A DNA stretch of 45,788 bases, taken from contig NZ_JAIQLH010000106.1 in NCBI RefSeq assembly GCF_020037025.1, forward strand, positions 1-45,788, written 5' to 3'. The first letter of the stretch is position 1; each line of letters starts with the position of its first letter. Positions 17,608 through 24,684 of this stretch are shown here, piece after piece. The DNA is from Streptomyces huiliensis. GTDB taxonomy: Bacteria; Actinomycetota; Actinomycetes; Streptomycetales; Streptomycetaceae. The notes beneath the pieces were generated by a model. It did not search any database. It worked only from the letters and a program-made list of their open reading frames with translations, and was not told the origin of the DNA. A program made the position numbers and the translations under genes.

Positions 17608-17831
17608 TGGTGGGGACGGGGTGCGGGCACGCGCTCGCCGAGTGGGTGGTGGCGCGGAGTGGGGTCGCGACCTGCTGTCGGTGCGGGGTGCGGCGGTTCA
17701 CCGCGTACGCGGCGCTGTGGCGTGACGTGCCCGGGCGGGCGGAGTCGGGGGTGACGGCCTCCGTCAGGGGGACGGCGGTCGTCGGCACCCGTACCCCTGC
17801 GAACCGGGCTCGGAAGCGCGGGCGGAACTAG
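17607..17831 (+). CDS. Small Cys-rich protein (74 aa)
   Basis: It starts within the previous stop (TGATG). MVGTGCGHALAEWVVARSG leads to ATCCRCGVRRFTAYAALW; the Cys set C6, CCRC and H8 could form a zinc knuckle. The C-terminus is basic (PANRARKRGRN). It is coupled to the preceding small gene and divergent from the DUF5753 regulator. Unknown function; a DNA- or RNA-binding partner is conceivable. Confidence 0.6.
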   Translation: MVGTGCGHALAEWVVARSGVATCCRCGVRRFTAYAALWRDVPGRAESGVTASVRGTAVVGTRTPANRARKRGRN

Positions 17832-17946
17832 AACGTCTCGTTGACGGCCGGCTTCCCGTCCGGCTTCCCGTCGCCGTTCCGCACGACGTTCGAGTGTCCG
17901 GGGGCTGTCGCCGCGCGCTGCCGACTCCGAGGCACCGCGTGCGCCC

Positions 17947-17974
17947 GTGCGTGCATGCGTGCGTGCGTGCGTGC
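17947..17974. repeat. GTGC microsatellite (7 units)
   Basis: Seven tandem 4-bp units, six GTGC and one ATGC in third place. Position is about 170 bases before the secreted-protein start. Confidence 0.9.
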
Positions 17975-18086
17975 GCGAGGTCAACACCCTTAGTACCTAG
18001 GGGAGATGGTGACGGTCAGTCAAAAAGTGATCATCCGTCGTTCGGATGGTCGGCCGTGACGGGCCCGTGTCCGGCCCGGTTGTCCG

Positions 18087-18122
18087 GGTCAGCCGGGCCG
18101 GTACGTACCGGCCCGGCTGACC
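18087..18122. promoter_or_regulatory. 36-bp perfect palindrome in the 5' leader of a secreted protein
   Basis: GGTCAGCCGGGCCGGTAC and its exact reverse complement meet without a spacer at 18104/18105. The end is 23 bases before the ATG, directly upstream of the ribosome binding site GGAAGGAAACGAGG. In RNA it would give a hairpin of up to about 16 bp. Confidence 0.8.
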
Positions 18123-18145
18123 TGAGCGGAAGGAAACGAGGACAC

Positions 18146-18409
18146 ATGAGGAAGCTCAAGAGCGCGGCGGCACTCGTCGCGGGCGGAGCGCTGCTCGCCG
18201 GGGCCATGGGCCTGGCCGGGGCAGGGACCGCCGCTGCGGACACGATCACGTGTTCCGACACGCTGCCGGCTCACACGAACGGCAATGCGTTCAACGACGG
18301 GCCGCAGCAGCTCAACAAGCTGTTCGGGACCACCGTGGACACGGCCACGTGCTCGACGCGGCAGCTCAACACCGGCCTCAACGGCGCGGACGAGCCCAGC
18401 GAGTCCTGA
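18146..18409 (+). CDS. Small secreted two-cysteine protein
   Basis: An 87-residue protein with strong ribosome binding site and a signal peptide to about residue 32 (ending AGTAAA-DT). The mature part has ITCSDTLPAHTNGNAFNDG and TATCSTRQLNTGLNGADEP; the two cysteines could form one disulfide. It is not a chaplin by its motifs, although size, export and Asn/Gly content are similar to aerial-surface proteins. It sits behind the long palindrome and before another secreted gene on the same strand. Unknown function. Confidence 0.7.
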   Translation: MRKLKSAAALVAGGALLAGAMGLAGAGTAAADTITCSDTLPAHTNGNAFNDGPQQLNKLFGTTVDTATCSTRQLNTGLNGADEPSES

Positions 18410-18507
18410 CCGTCTCCCTCGTTCCCGGGCCGTGCCACTCGGGCGGCCCCGGGACGCACACGAGTCATAGGCTGCCCGGCTCCGGGCCGGGCGGAAAGGA
18501 CCATCGC

Positions 18508-19569
18508 ATGATGTATCGCAGGCTGTGGGTCGGCGCGATGGCGGGGGCGTGCCTGCTGGGCGGGTACCTGGCGCCGGCGGCCTCTTCGGCTCCCGCTCAC
18601 GGATACAAGGTCTTCAACGCGGGCGTGCACCCCTGGCAGCCCCCGAAGGGCGTCACCCAGCTCCAGTTCTACATCTGGGGCGCCGGCGGGGGAGGCGGCG
18701 GAGGCGGAGGCGGCGGCGGGGGAGGCGGCGGTCAGGGATTCGGTTTCGCCGGAGCCCCCGGTGGCGGCGGGGCGGCCGGAGGTGGCGGAGGCGGAGGCGG
18801 CGCGGGCACGGCGGGTGCCTTCGTCCGCTGCCAGACGGAGCCGGCCCGCGAGTACGTCGTCAGGGTCGGCAAGGGCGGTGCCGGTGGGAAGGGCGGTGCC
18901 GGCGGTGGCGGCGGAAGCCCGGGCAGGAACGGCACCTGGGGCTGGGGCCTGAACGGCGGCGCCGGCGCCAACGGCAACAAGGGCTCCGGCAGCGGGTCCA
19001 CCGAGGTGATGGCGCCGAACAGTCGCATTTACGGACAGTCCGGCCCCGCCGCCGGCGGAGCCGGAGGGGGAGGCGGCGGAGGCGGCGGACGTGGCACCGC
19101 GAAGGGCTCCACGGGCGGGGCCGGAGCGACCACCACTGCTGCCGGGGGTGCCGAAAAGCTCCCCTACGCGACCACGTGGCGAGGCGGCTCGTGCACCGTC
19201 GGCGCGACCGGCGGAGCCGGTGGCGCGGGCAAGGCCGGCCGGGCAAGCAAGGGGGTCCCCGAGGGTTCGCCGGCCAGGTCCTGTCCGGCGAAATACGCCG
19301 CCGGCGGCACTGGACCCACCGCCTCGACACCGAGCATCACCCTGCCGGGCGGCAAGACCTACAACCGGCCGGAGGGCGTGGGCAAGGGCGGCAACGGAGG
19401 AGGGAAGTACGCGGCGGGTCAGAACGTGGGCTGTGGAGGTATGGGCGGGATCGTAGGCATCACCATCTCCTCCACCGCCAAGAACCAGAACTCCAAGTCC
19501 GGTTCAAAGGGGGAGACGGGCCCGGCCGGTATCAAGGGCGGTGACGGGCTCGTCGTCGTCGCCTGGTAG
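18508..19569 (+). CDS. Secreted glycine-rich protein (phage-fibre-like repeat)
   Basis: A 353-residue protein with GGAAAGG upstream of ATG 18508 (a second ATG follows at once). The signal peptide runs to about residue 30 (PAASSA-PAHGY). The mature part begins like glycine-rich fibre domains: FNAGVHPWQPPKGVTQLQFY, IWGAGGGG, and is then more than half glycine in long runs, with Lys and few aromatics. There are six or so cysteines in short GSC, RSC and VGC motifs. It ends GDGLVVVAW, the common terminus of this domain, which folds as a polyglycine-II-like bundle in related fibres. A surface or matrix role is likely. Confidence 0.75.
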   Translation: MMYRRLWVGAMAGACLLGGYLAPAASSAPAHGYKVFNAGVHPWQPPKGVTQLQFYIWGAGGGGGGGGGGGGGGGGQGFGFAGAPGGGGAAGGGGGGGGAGTAGAFVRCQTEPAREYVVRVGKGGAGGKGGAGGGGGSPGRNGTWGWGLNGGAGANGNKGSGSGSTEVMAPNSRIYGQSGPAAGGAGGGGGGGGGRGTAKGSTGGAGATTTAAGGAEKLPYATTWRGGSCTVGATGGAGGAGKAGRASKGVPEGSPARSCPAKYAAGGTGPTASTPSITLPGGKTYNRPEGVGKGGNGGGKYAAGQNVGCGGMGGIVGITISSTAKNQNSKSGSKGETGPAGIKGGDGLVVVAW

Positions 19570-19729
19570 GCCGGACATGCCGTTCCGGGCGCGTCCCGGG
19601 CCGACGCAGGCCCTGACGTGCCCGGAAAGCGGTTGTCCGGGGTCGGACGGCGGGGTCACGGCCGCCGCACTCTGGGATCGTGCTCCCCCGGAAACCGAGC
19701 CGCGGAACGAGAGCGAGCCGGCGCGCAGC

Positions 19730-19809
19730 GCGGAGGGGCGGCAGCGCGGAGGGGCAGCAGCGTGGAAGGGCAGCAGGGCGGAGGGGCGGCAGGGCGGAGG
19801 GGCGGCAGG
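19730..19809. repeat. 16-bp tandem repeat, five copies
   Basis: Units of the type GCGGAGGGGCGGCAGG start at 19730, 19746, 19762, 19778 and 19794. The last two are identical; the third has three changes. It lies between the convergent glycine-rich and glycosyltransferase genes. No coding role is seen. Confidence 0.9.
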
Positions 19810-19847
19810 GCGTTTCTGAAGGGGCGTCACGTACGCGCCGTGTTTCC

Positions 19848-21149
19848 TCACGTCCCGCTTTCCTCCGGGGGAAGGGGCACCGGGCCGGGGGCCGCGGGAG
19901 CCCCGCCCGTCAGCAGGCGTTCCGCCGCGCGCCGGGCGCCGTCCGTACGGACCCTGGCGCCCAGCGCACGGGCGCGGGCGGCCGTGTCCGGGTGGAGGGC
20001 CTGCCGGAGGGCGGCGGTGAGGGAGTCGGCGGTCGGCGGGGCGGGCGGGTGCGCGGCGCCGGTGCCGAGTTCCCGGACGCGGCGGGCCCAGTAGTGCTGG
20101 TCGTACATCTGCGGGGCGATGACCTGCGGCGCGCCCGCCAGCGCGGCGGCCGTGGTCGTCCCGGCGCCGCCGTGGTGGACGACGGCCGCGACCCGGGGGA
20201 ACAGGGCGCGTTGGTTGACGTCGCCGACGGAGAGGCAGTCGGGGGCGTCGTCCACGAGGGCGAGGCCGGCCCAGCCTCGCGAGATGAGCGCCCGGCGGCC
20301 GGCCGCGCGGGCGGCGGCGGTCATCGCCTCGGCGAGGCCGGGGGTGGCGCGGATGCTGCCGAAGCCGAAGTAGACGGGGGGTTCGCCGGCGGCGAGGAAG
20401 TCCTCCAGGGTGGGGGAGAGGGGGCTGTCGTCCGGGAGCAGCCAGGCGCCCGGCTGCCATGGCTCGTCATCCGTACCGGGACACGGCTCGTCCTCCGCAC
20501 CGGGCCACAGTTCGTTCCCCGTACCGGGCCACGGGCCGAGTACCGGGTCGGCGGCGAGCCACGGCGTGGCGCCCAGCATGTGGCCGCGGACGTCGTCCAC
20601 CGGCGGCAGACCGGTCTGCTTCCGCCGCGCGTTGAGGGCGTCGCGGAAGGTGGCGTTCACGTGGGCGGCGTCCTCGGCCCAGAGGGCGCGGTGGTCGGCG
20701 TCGTCGGGTGCGAGCGGCCGGCCCTGGAGGGCCAGCGGGGGCGGGGCGTGGTGCGCGGAGGGGAGGGCCACCGGGCAGTAGGAGGCGTGGACGTAGCGGA
20801 GGCCGGCCGCCTCCGCCACCGAGCGGGCGGCGATCTGGAGGCCGCCGCCCGCCACGATGGCGTCGCAGCCCTCGGCGGCCTCCGGGAGCGTCGCGAACTG
20901 GGTGACGACCGTGCCCTCCGCCAGCGCGCGCAGCTGCTCGGGTGTGGGGCGGAAGCCGCTTCCGGAGGCGGTCCCGCGCAGCGCGGGTCCGATGGGCACC
21001 ACGGGGAACCCCAGCCCCTCCACCCACTTCCGGAAATCCGGCGGCACGCACAGGCGCGCCTCCGCGCCGAGCGCCCGCAGGGCGGTGGCCAGGGCCACCA
21101 TCGGCTGCACCTCGCCCCGCGTTCCGATGGTCGACAGCAGTACACGCAT
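19848..21149 (-). CDS. UDP-glycosyltransferase-like protein (macrolide/flavonoid type, GT1)
   Basis: A 433-residue GT-B enzyme starting at ATG 21147-21149 (GGGGGACC upstream). The N-terminal acceptor domain starts MRVLLSTIGTRGEVQPMVAL, the standard opening of GT1 enzymes of natural-product tailoring. The C-terminal donor domain has YFGFGSIRA, then HHGGAGTTTAAALAGAPQVI (about 325) and PQMYDQHYWARRV. It transfers a sugar from a nucleotide donor to a small-molecule acceptor. No biosynthetic cluster adjoins it. Between the domains three 24-bp coding repeats give a PGTG.E.WPGAEDEPCPGTDDEP stretch not expected in the family. The other strand of the gap (19570-19847) carries the 16-bp repeat. Confidence 0.87.
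   Translation of the reverse strand: MRVLLSTIGTRGEVQPMVALATALRALGAEARLCVPPDFRKWVEGLGFPVVPIGPALRGTASGSGFRPTPEQLRALAEGTVVTQFATLPEAAEGCDAIVAGGGLQIAARSVAEAAGLRYVHASYCPVALPSAHHAPPPLALQGRPLAPDDADHRALWAEDAAHVNATFRDALNARRKQTGLPPVDDVRGHMLGATPWLAADPVLGPWPGTGNELWPGAEDEPCPGTDDEPWQPGAWLLPDDSPLSPTLEDFLAAGEPPVYFGFGSIRATPGLAEAMTAAARAAGRRALISRGWAGLALVDDAPDCLSVGDVNQRALFPRVAAVVHHGGAGTTTAAALAGAPQVIAPQMYDQHYWARRVRELGTGAAHPPAPPTADSLTAALRQALHPDTAARARALGARVRTDGARRAAERLLTGGAPAAPGPVPLPPEESGT
20458..20529. repeat. 24-bp coding tandem repeat, three copies
   Basis: Units at 20458-20481, 20482-20505 and 20506-20529 inside the glycosyltransferase gene, each ending in ACCGGG[A/C]. Frame is kept, adding about 8 residues per copy to an inter-domain loop. 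Confidence 0.85.
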
Positions 21150-21386
21150 TTCGGTCCCCCGTGACGTGCGGATGGCCCGGCGATGACGCGGCCGGGAGCC
21201 CGATTCTGAGGCCGGGCCCCGGTCTTGCGGCAACTCCCCCTCCCGGCTCTATGGTGAAAATGGCGGGGGTCTCTTGGCGCGGGGTGTACTCCATCGGGTG
21301 GTTCCCGGGTGCGGGCGGCTTGTTTCCGCGCCGGCGGAGCAACGGATGAGCGAGAAGCACCTCCAGCCGCCGCCCGAAGGACCCCT

Positions 21387-21716
21387 GTGAAGACGATCGC
21401 CCGCTGTCTCGCCGCTCTCGTCGTGTCCCTGTCCCTGCCGCTGGCCCTGCCGCTGATCGCCGACGGGGAAGCGTTCGCCGTCGACGGTTCCACGCGGCCC
21501 ATGCAGTGCCGGAGCGTCGGTGCGGCGCGCGACGCCGACGTGGCCTCCGTCCTGAAGCCCCTCGGCGTCACCCTGCGGGACCCGGACACCCCGGTCGGCC
21601 TCTCCTGCACGCCCGTCCGCAACGGCGACCCGGCCGTCAACTTCTGCGCCGGCAAGGACCCGGTGCACGGGATCGCCGTCATCGGCCGGCACCCCATGGG
21701 CCACGTCTGCCCCTGA
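21387..21716 (+). CDS. Small secreted four-cysteine protein
   Basis: A 109-residue protein starting at GTG 21387 with GAAGGA upstream. The signal peptide reaches about residue 31 (EAFA-VDG). The mature part has cysteines in MQCRSVG, LSCTPV, NFCAGK and HVCP, enough for two disulfides, with a VGLSCTPV pattern recalling hydrophobin-like small secreted proteins. This resemblance is weak. Unknown function. Confidence 0.65.
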   Translation: MKTIARCLAALVVSLSLPLALPLIADGEAFAVDGSTRPMQCRSVGAARDADVASVLKPLGVTLRDPDTPVGLSCTPVRNGDPAVNFCAGKDPVHGIAVIGRHPMGHVCP

Positions 21717-21740
21717 GACGGGCACGGGCGACCGCGTCCC

Positions 21741-21880
21741 TCAGGCCGCCGCGTCGTCGATCAGCCGGAGCGCGAGCCGCCGCACCCCCCGGGCGGTGGC
21801 CTCGTCGCAGAGGCGGGCGGCGAGGTGCGGGCCCGTGTCGATGCCGGCGGAGATGCCGGCGGAGACGCCGGCGCCGTGCC
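21741..21880 (-). pseudogene. C-terminal fragment of a DJ-1/PfpI family protein
   Basis: The frame ending at 21741 reads VSAGISAGIDTGPHLAARLC and then DEATARGVRRLALRLIDDAAA. SAGID and the following helix are typical of the end of DJ-1/PfpI (isonitrile-hydratase-like) proteins. The rest of the gene is absent because the acetyltransferase gene begins immediately upstream. The limits are approximate. Confidence 0.45.
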
Positions 21881-21886
21881 TACCGC

Positions 21887-22474
21887 CTACCGGTCGCTCG
21901 GGGGCAGGTCGCCCGGAAGCAGGTCGTCCCGGAGCACGCCGTACACCGCCGCGTCCCGCCACCGTCCGTCCCGGAAGGTGCGGCCGCGCAGGATGCCCTC
22001 GAAGGTGAAGCCTGCCTTCTCCAGGGAGCGCCGTTCCGCGGTGTTCTCCGCGTCGGTCTCCGCCTCGACGCGGTGCACGGTCGTGTGGGCGAAGAGGTAG
22101 CGGACCAGCAGGTGTTGGGCCTGCGTGCCGGCGCCGCGGCCGCGGAATTCCGGGAAGAGCTGGGCGCCGATGTTCCAGGAGTGCGAGGGGCCCCAGGTGT
22201 CGACTTTTCGCCAGCCGACGAAGCCGAGCGGCGCCCCGCCCCGGCCGTCGGCGGCGTCGCCCTGGCTGAAGCCGTCCTCACTGCGGACGATCACCAGCCG
22301 GCCGTCGTCGGCGGAGAGCATCCCGTCCTGCTCCCAACGGCGCCGCCATCTCCGGGCGTCGACCCAGCCGTTCCACTGGAAGGGTGCGACGGTCTCGGGT
22401 TCGGTCAGAAAGCGTTCCAGAACCGGCAGGTCGTCGGCCTGGACAGGGCGTAGCTTGATCGCTTCGTGGCTCAT
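21887..22474 (-). CDS. GNAT family N-acetyltransferase
   Basis: A 195-residue protein of the RimJ/RimL-like group: IKLRPVQADDLPVLERFLTE at the N-terminus, GFVGWRK in the core, the acetyl-CoA loop region FPEFRGRGAGTQAQHLLVRY (about 110-130), and VEAETDAENTAERRSLEKAG near the end. It acetylates an amine on a protein or small molecule; the substrate cannot be told. A short palindrome TGACA-G-TGTCA lies 15 bases upstream at 22489-22499. Confidence 0.87.
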   Translation of the reverse strand: MSHEAIKLRPVQADDLPVLERFLTEPETVAPFQWNGWVDARRWRRRWEQDGMLSADDGRLVIVRSEDGFSQGDAADGRGGAPLGFVGWRKVDTWGPSHSWNIGAQLFPEFRGRGAGTQAQHLLVRYLFAHTTVHRVEAETDAENTAERRSLEKAGFTFEGILRGRTFRDGRWRDAAVYGVLRDDLLPGDLPPSDR

Positions 22475-22488
22475 CCGGTCACGATAGT

Positions 22489-22499
22489 GACAGTGTCAA
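22489..22499. promoter_or_regulatory. TGACAGTGTCA palindrome upstream of GNAT gene
   Basis: A perfect 5+1+5 inverted repeat. On the minus strand it also supplies a TTGACA -35-like hexamer. Whether it is promoter, operator or chance is open. Confidence 0.3.
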
Positions 22500-22516
22500 C
22501 TCCCGCACACGAACCC

Positions 22517-23101
22517 TCAATCCCGCGTGAGCTCCCCACGCCGCTTGGTGCGCCGCAGTTCGCGCCGCTTGGGGTGGCGGACGACAACGCCCGCCATGCC
22601 CGGGGTGCCGCTGAGCCGGATGAGCGGGGCGCCGGGGAGGCGGGGGGTGGTGGCGGTCTTGTCCCTGACGCCGCCTTCCATGCCGTCGGTGTCGACCGCC
22701 CAGCCCTCGGGGACGACGAGCACGACGCCGCCCATCGCGCCGTCCGCCTCCACGACGACCTCCGGCAGCCGGCACTCGGCCGCGGTGAAGTCGAGGACGA
22801 CGCCGCCCATGCCGCCGTTGGCGACGATGCGCGCGGGCACCGTCCAGTAACCCTCGCGCTTCACGCCGCGCAGGCCGCCGTTGAGCGTCAGCGGCTTGGC
22901 CGGGTCCGCGCCGGCCGGGCGCGGCAGGTCGGCGGTGAGCGCGGCCAGTTCGCCGTGGGTCCGGGCGCTCAGCGCCCGCTCCACCCGCTCGCCCAACTCG
23001 CCGAAGTCGAGCCGCCCCTCGGCCACCGCCTCGTTCAACCGCTCTACGACCGCCTCGCGTTCGGCAGTCGACGCGCGCACGTCGTCAGTCATGTGTTCCA
23101 T
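22517..23101 (-). CDS. DUF1707 SHOCT-like domain protein
   Basis: A 194-residue protein from ATG 23099-23101; an ATG three codons on is also possible. Residues about 5-60 are the DUF1707 domain: VRASTAEREAVVERLNEAVA, GRLDFGELGERVERALSART, ELAALTADLP. The rest is a beta-rich region with repeated GGMGGVVLDF and GAMGGVVLVV motifs like the LiaF/DUF2154-type strand ladder. Proteins of this architecture are common in Streptomyces and act near the membrane; the function is not known. The adjacent GNAT gene at 23153 is divergent. Confidence 0.82.
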   Translation of the reverse strand: MEHMTDDVRASTAEREAVVERLNEAVAEGRLDFGELGERVERALSARTHGELAALTADLPRPAGADPAKPLTLNGGLRGVKREGYWTVPARIVANGGMGGVVLDFTAAECRLPEVVVEADGAMGGVVLVVPEGWAVDTDGMEGGVRDKTATTPRLPGAPLIRLSGTPGMAGVVVRHPKRRELRRTKRRGELTRD

Positions 23102-23152
23102 GCTACGGCCGACGGCCTTGACGACCCGCCCCCGTCCCCGCAGCATCGCGGC

Positions 23153-23695
23153 GTGAACGCCCGCACCGCCCAACCGATCCGCACCGCACGGCTCGACCTG
23201 CTGCCCCTGCGCGTCGACCACGCCCGGGAGATGGCCGCCGTGCTGTCCGACCCGGCCCTGCACACCTTCACCGGCGGCACCCCGGACAGCCCGCAAGCCC
23301 TTCGCGCGCGCTACGAGCGCATGACCGCGGGCTCCCCGGACCCGGCCGTCTCCTGGCTGAACTGGGTGATCCGGCTCCGCGACGAGTCCCGCCTGACGGG
23401 GACCGTCCAGGCGACCGTCGGCCCGTCCGGCAACGACGCCGGCCGCGTCGCCGAGATCGCCTGGGTGGTGGGGACCCCGTGGCAGGGCCGAGGCATCGCC
23501 ACCGAAGCGGCCCGGGCCCTCGTCGACTGGCTCGGCCGACAGCAGCCGGTCCACACCGTCATCGCCCACATCCACCCCGCCCACCACGCCTCCGCCACCG
23601 TCGCCACGGCCGCCGGCCTCACCCCCACCGACGAGCGGCACGAAGGCGAGATCCGCTGGCACCGGCCCCTCACCCGCCCGGACCGTCGCTCCTGA
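23153..23695 (+). CDS. GNAT family N-acetyltransferase
   Basis: A 180-residue protein from GTG 23153; no good ribosome binding site is seen, so translation may start nearby or from a leaderless message. RTARLDLLPLRVDHAREMAA opens the fold, RLTGTVQATV is the central strand, and VVGTPWQGRGIATEAARALV (about 103-122) is the acetyl-CoA loop with the Q/RxxGxG/A pattern. The closing region is HHASATVATAAGLTPT. Substrate unknown. Confidence 0.85.
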   Translation: MNARTAQPIRTARLDLLPLRVDHAREMAAVLSDPALHTFTGGTPDSPQALRARYERMTAGSPDPAVSWLNWVIRLRDESRLTGTVQATVGPSGNDAGRVAEIAWVVGTPWQGRGIATEAARALVDWLGRQQPVHTVIAHIHPAHHASATVATAAGLTPTDERHEGEIRWHRPLTRPDRRS

Positions 23696-23891
23696 GCGCG
23701 TCCACGCCGACGTCCAAGGCGCCGGCAAGCCGGAGCAGCGGGTCCGACGTCACGGGCAGGACGCCGCCGACCTCGATGCGCTCCACCTCGTCCGGGTACG
23801 TACCGAGCCGTGCAGCAAGGCGGCGGCCTGCCCCGGTCCCCGGTGGTTTGCTCTTGATACCCCACTCGTCGCTGTGAAACGCCACAGCCAT
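23670..23891 (-). CDS. Short helix-turn-helix-like protein, possibly degenerate
   Basis: Starting at ATG 23889-23891 gives 73 residues; the frame extends to 23930. The segment GRRLAARLGTYPDEVERIEV followed by GGVLPVTSDPLLRLAGALDV looks like an XRE domain, but the first helix is replaced by unrelated residues (HSDEWGIKSKPPGTGAG). It may be a remnant or a short antitoxin-like repressor. It overlaps the end of the GNAT gene by 26 bases. Two TGAACAGT direct repeats upstream support an expressed, regulated gene. Confidence 0.45.
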   Translation of the reverse strand: MAVAFHSDEWGIKSKPPGTGAGRRLAARLGTYPDEVERIEVGGVLPVTSDPLLRLAGALDVGVDALRSDGPGG

Positions 23892-23892
23892 C

Positions 23893-23923
23893 TGAACAGT
23901 CGTTCCTAGACTGCATGAACAGT
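23893..23923. promoter_or_regulatory. TGAACAGT direct repeats
   Basis: Exact 8-bp copies at 23893-23900 and 23916-23923, 23 bases apart start to start, just upstream of the short HTH-like gene. Candidate binding sites on one DNA face. Confidence 0.4.
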
Positions 23924-23990
23924 TGATCAACCACGTACCGCGGCCGCGGGTTGCCTGCTCTCTTTTACGACCGTGGACTCAACGTCGTCG

Positions 23991-24635
23991 TCAGGAAACC
24001 GCACCGAGGGAAGCGTTGTCGCGGACCGCTCGGTAGTGCTCGCTGTTCTCACCCACGATGGCAGCGAGCAGAACTGACAACTCGGCTCCTACGGCGCGCC
24101 GCGCCTGAAGATCGGAAATGCCCCGCCAATGCTGAACCGCCCGCTGAGCAGAGGCCTGAGTCAGCGGATCCTCGGTCCCTCGCGCCTGGGCTTGCAAGCC
24201 GGCGGTGTGCAGGTACCAGCGAGCGGCGACCTCCGGTTGGCCGAGCAGGTGCGCGATCCATCCTCGTAGCTCGCGGATCTGGATCGTGTGCGAGTGCTTG
24301 TCGCCGTAGGTGGCGGTGAACTCCTCGTCGACCCGCTCCGCCTCCGCACTCGCCGCGTGGAGACGGGGTACGTCCTGCGGGTCGGTGAAGGCCGCGGCGA
24401 TGGACGCGATGCGTTCACGGTAGCTCTCGGGCGGTGGCGGCGGCGCCGCGGCCCCGCGGTGGCTGTCGCCGGGCTCGGCGCTGTCGGCTTCCGTCACGTC
24501 CGAGCTTGGCGCCTGACGAGCCGGGGGGAGGGCGTTCTCCTTTTCGGCTTCGTGGTGCGGCTCCGGTGTAGTGCCCTGCCAGAACTCGTGGGTGACGGTC
24601 CCCCAGGGCCGGTGGAGCAGGTTGTCGTCGTTCAC
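23991..24635 (-). CDS. Hypothetical protein of the T4SS-like block
   Basis: A 214-residue protein with a Pro/Glu-rich disordered first third (to about residue 70) and a helical remainder: YRERIASIAAAFTDPQDVPR, TATYGDKHSHTIQIRELRGW, AARWYLHTAGLQAQARGTED. The regularly spaced helices suggest a TPR-like fold. No family is recognised. It lies 49 bases downstream of the peptidoglycan hydrolase on the same strand and is probably cotranscribed, so an accessory role in the same machine is the best guess. Confidence 0.6.
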   Translation of the reverse strand: MNDDNLLHRPWGTVTHEFWQGTTPEPHHEAEKENALPPARQAPSSDVTEADSAEPGDSHRGAAAPPPPPESYRERIASIAAAFTDPQDVPRLHAASAEAERVDEEFTATYGDKHSHTIQIRELRGWIAHLLGQPEVAARWYLHTAGLQAQARGTEDPLTQASAQRAVQHWRGISDLQARRAVGAELSVLLAAIVGENSEHYRAVRDNASLGAVS

Positions 24636-24684
24636 CGTTTCCTCGTGTGGTTCGTGATCGTCGTTGTGTTCGCCGGACGGTCGG

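Larger units (their letters stand above)
17832..18145. other. Intergenic stretch of 314 bases
   Basis: Contains a GTGC microsatellite at 17947-17974, an AT-richer promoter-like part around 17985-18035, and a 36-bp perfect palindrome at 18087-18122. No gene is seen. Confidence 0.7.

Noticed and set aside
18087..18122. Rho-independent terminator reading of the long palindrome
   Set aside because: It sits next to the ribosome binding site of the downstream gene and has no T-run; a leader role fits better, though attenuation cannot be excluded.
18146..18409. Chaplin or rodlin identity for the two-cysteine secreted protein
   Set aside because: It lacks the chaplin GNxxxVPV/VNVCGN pattern and rodlin motifs; only export and size are alike.
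23938..23949. CCGCGGCCGCGG palindrome as an attachment site
   Set aside because: It is a simple GC palindrome with no second copy seen at the right end of the accessory block.
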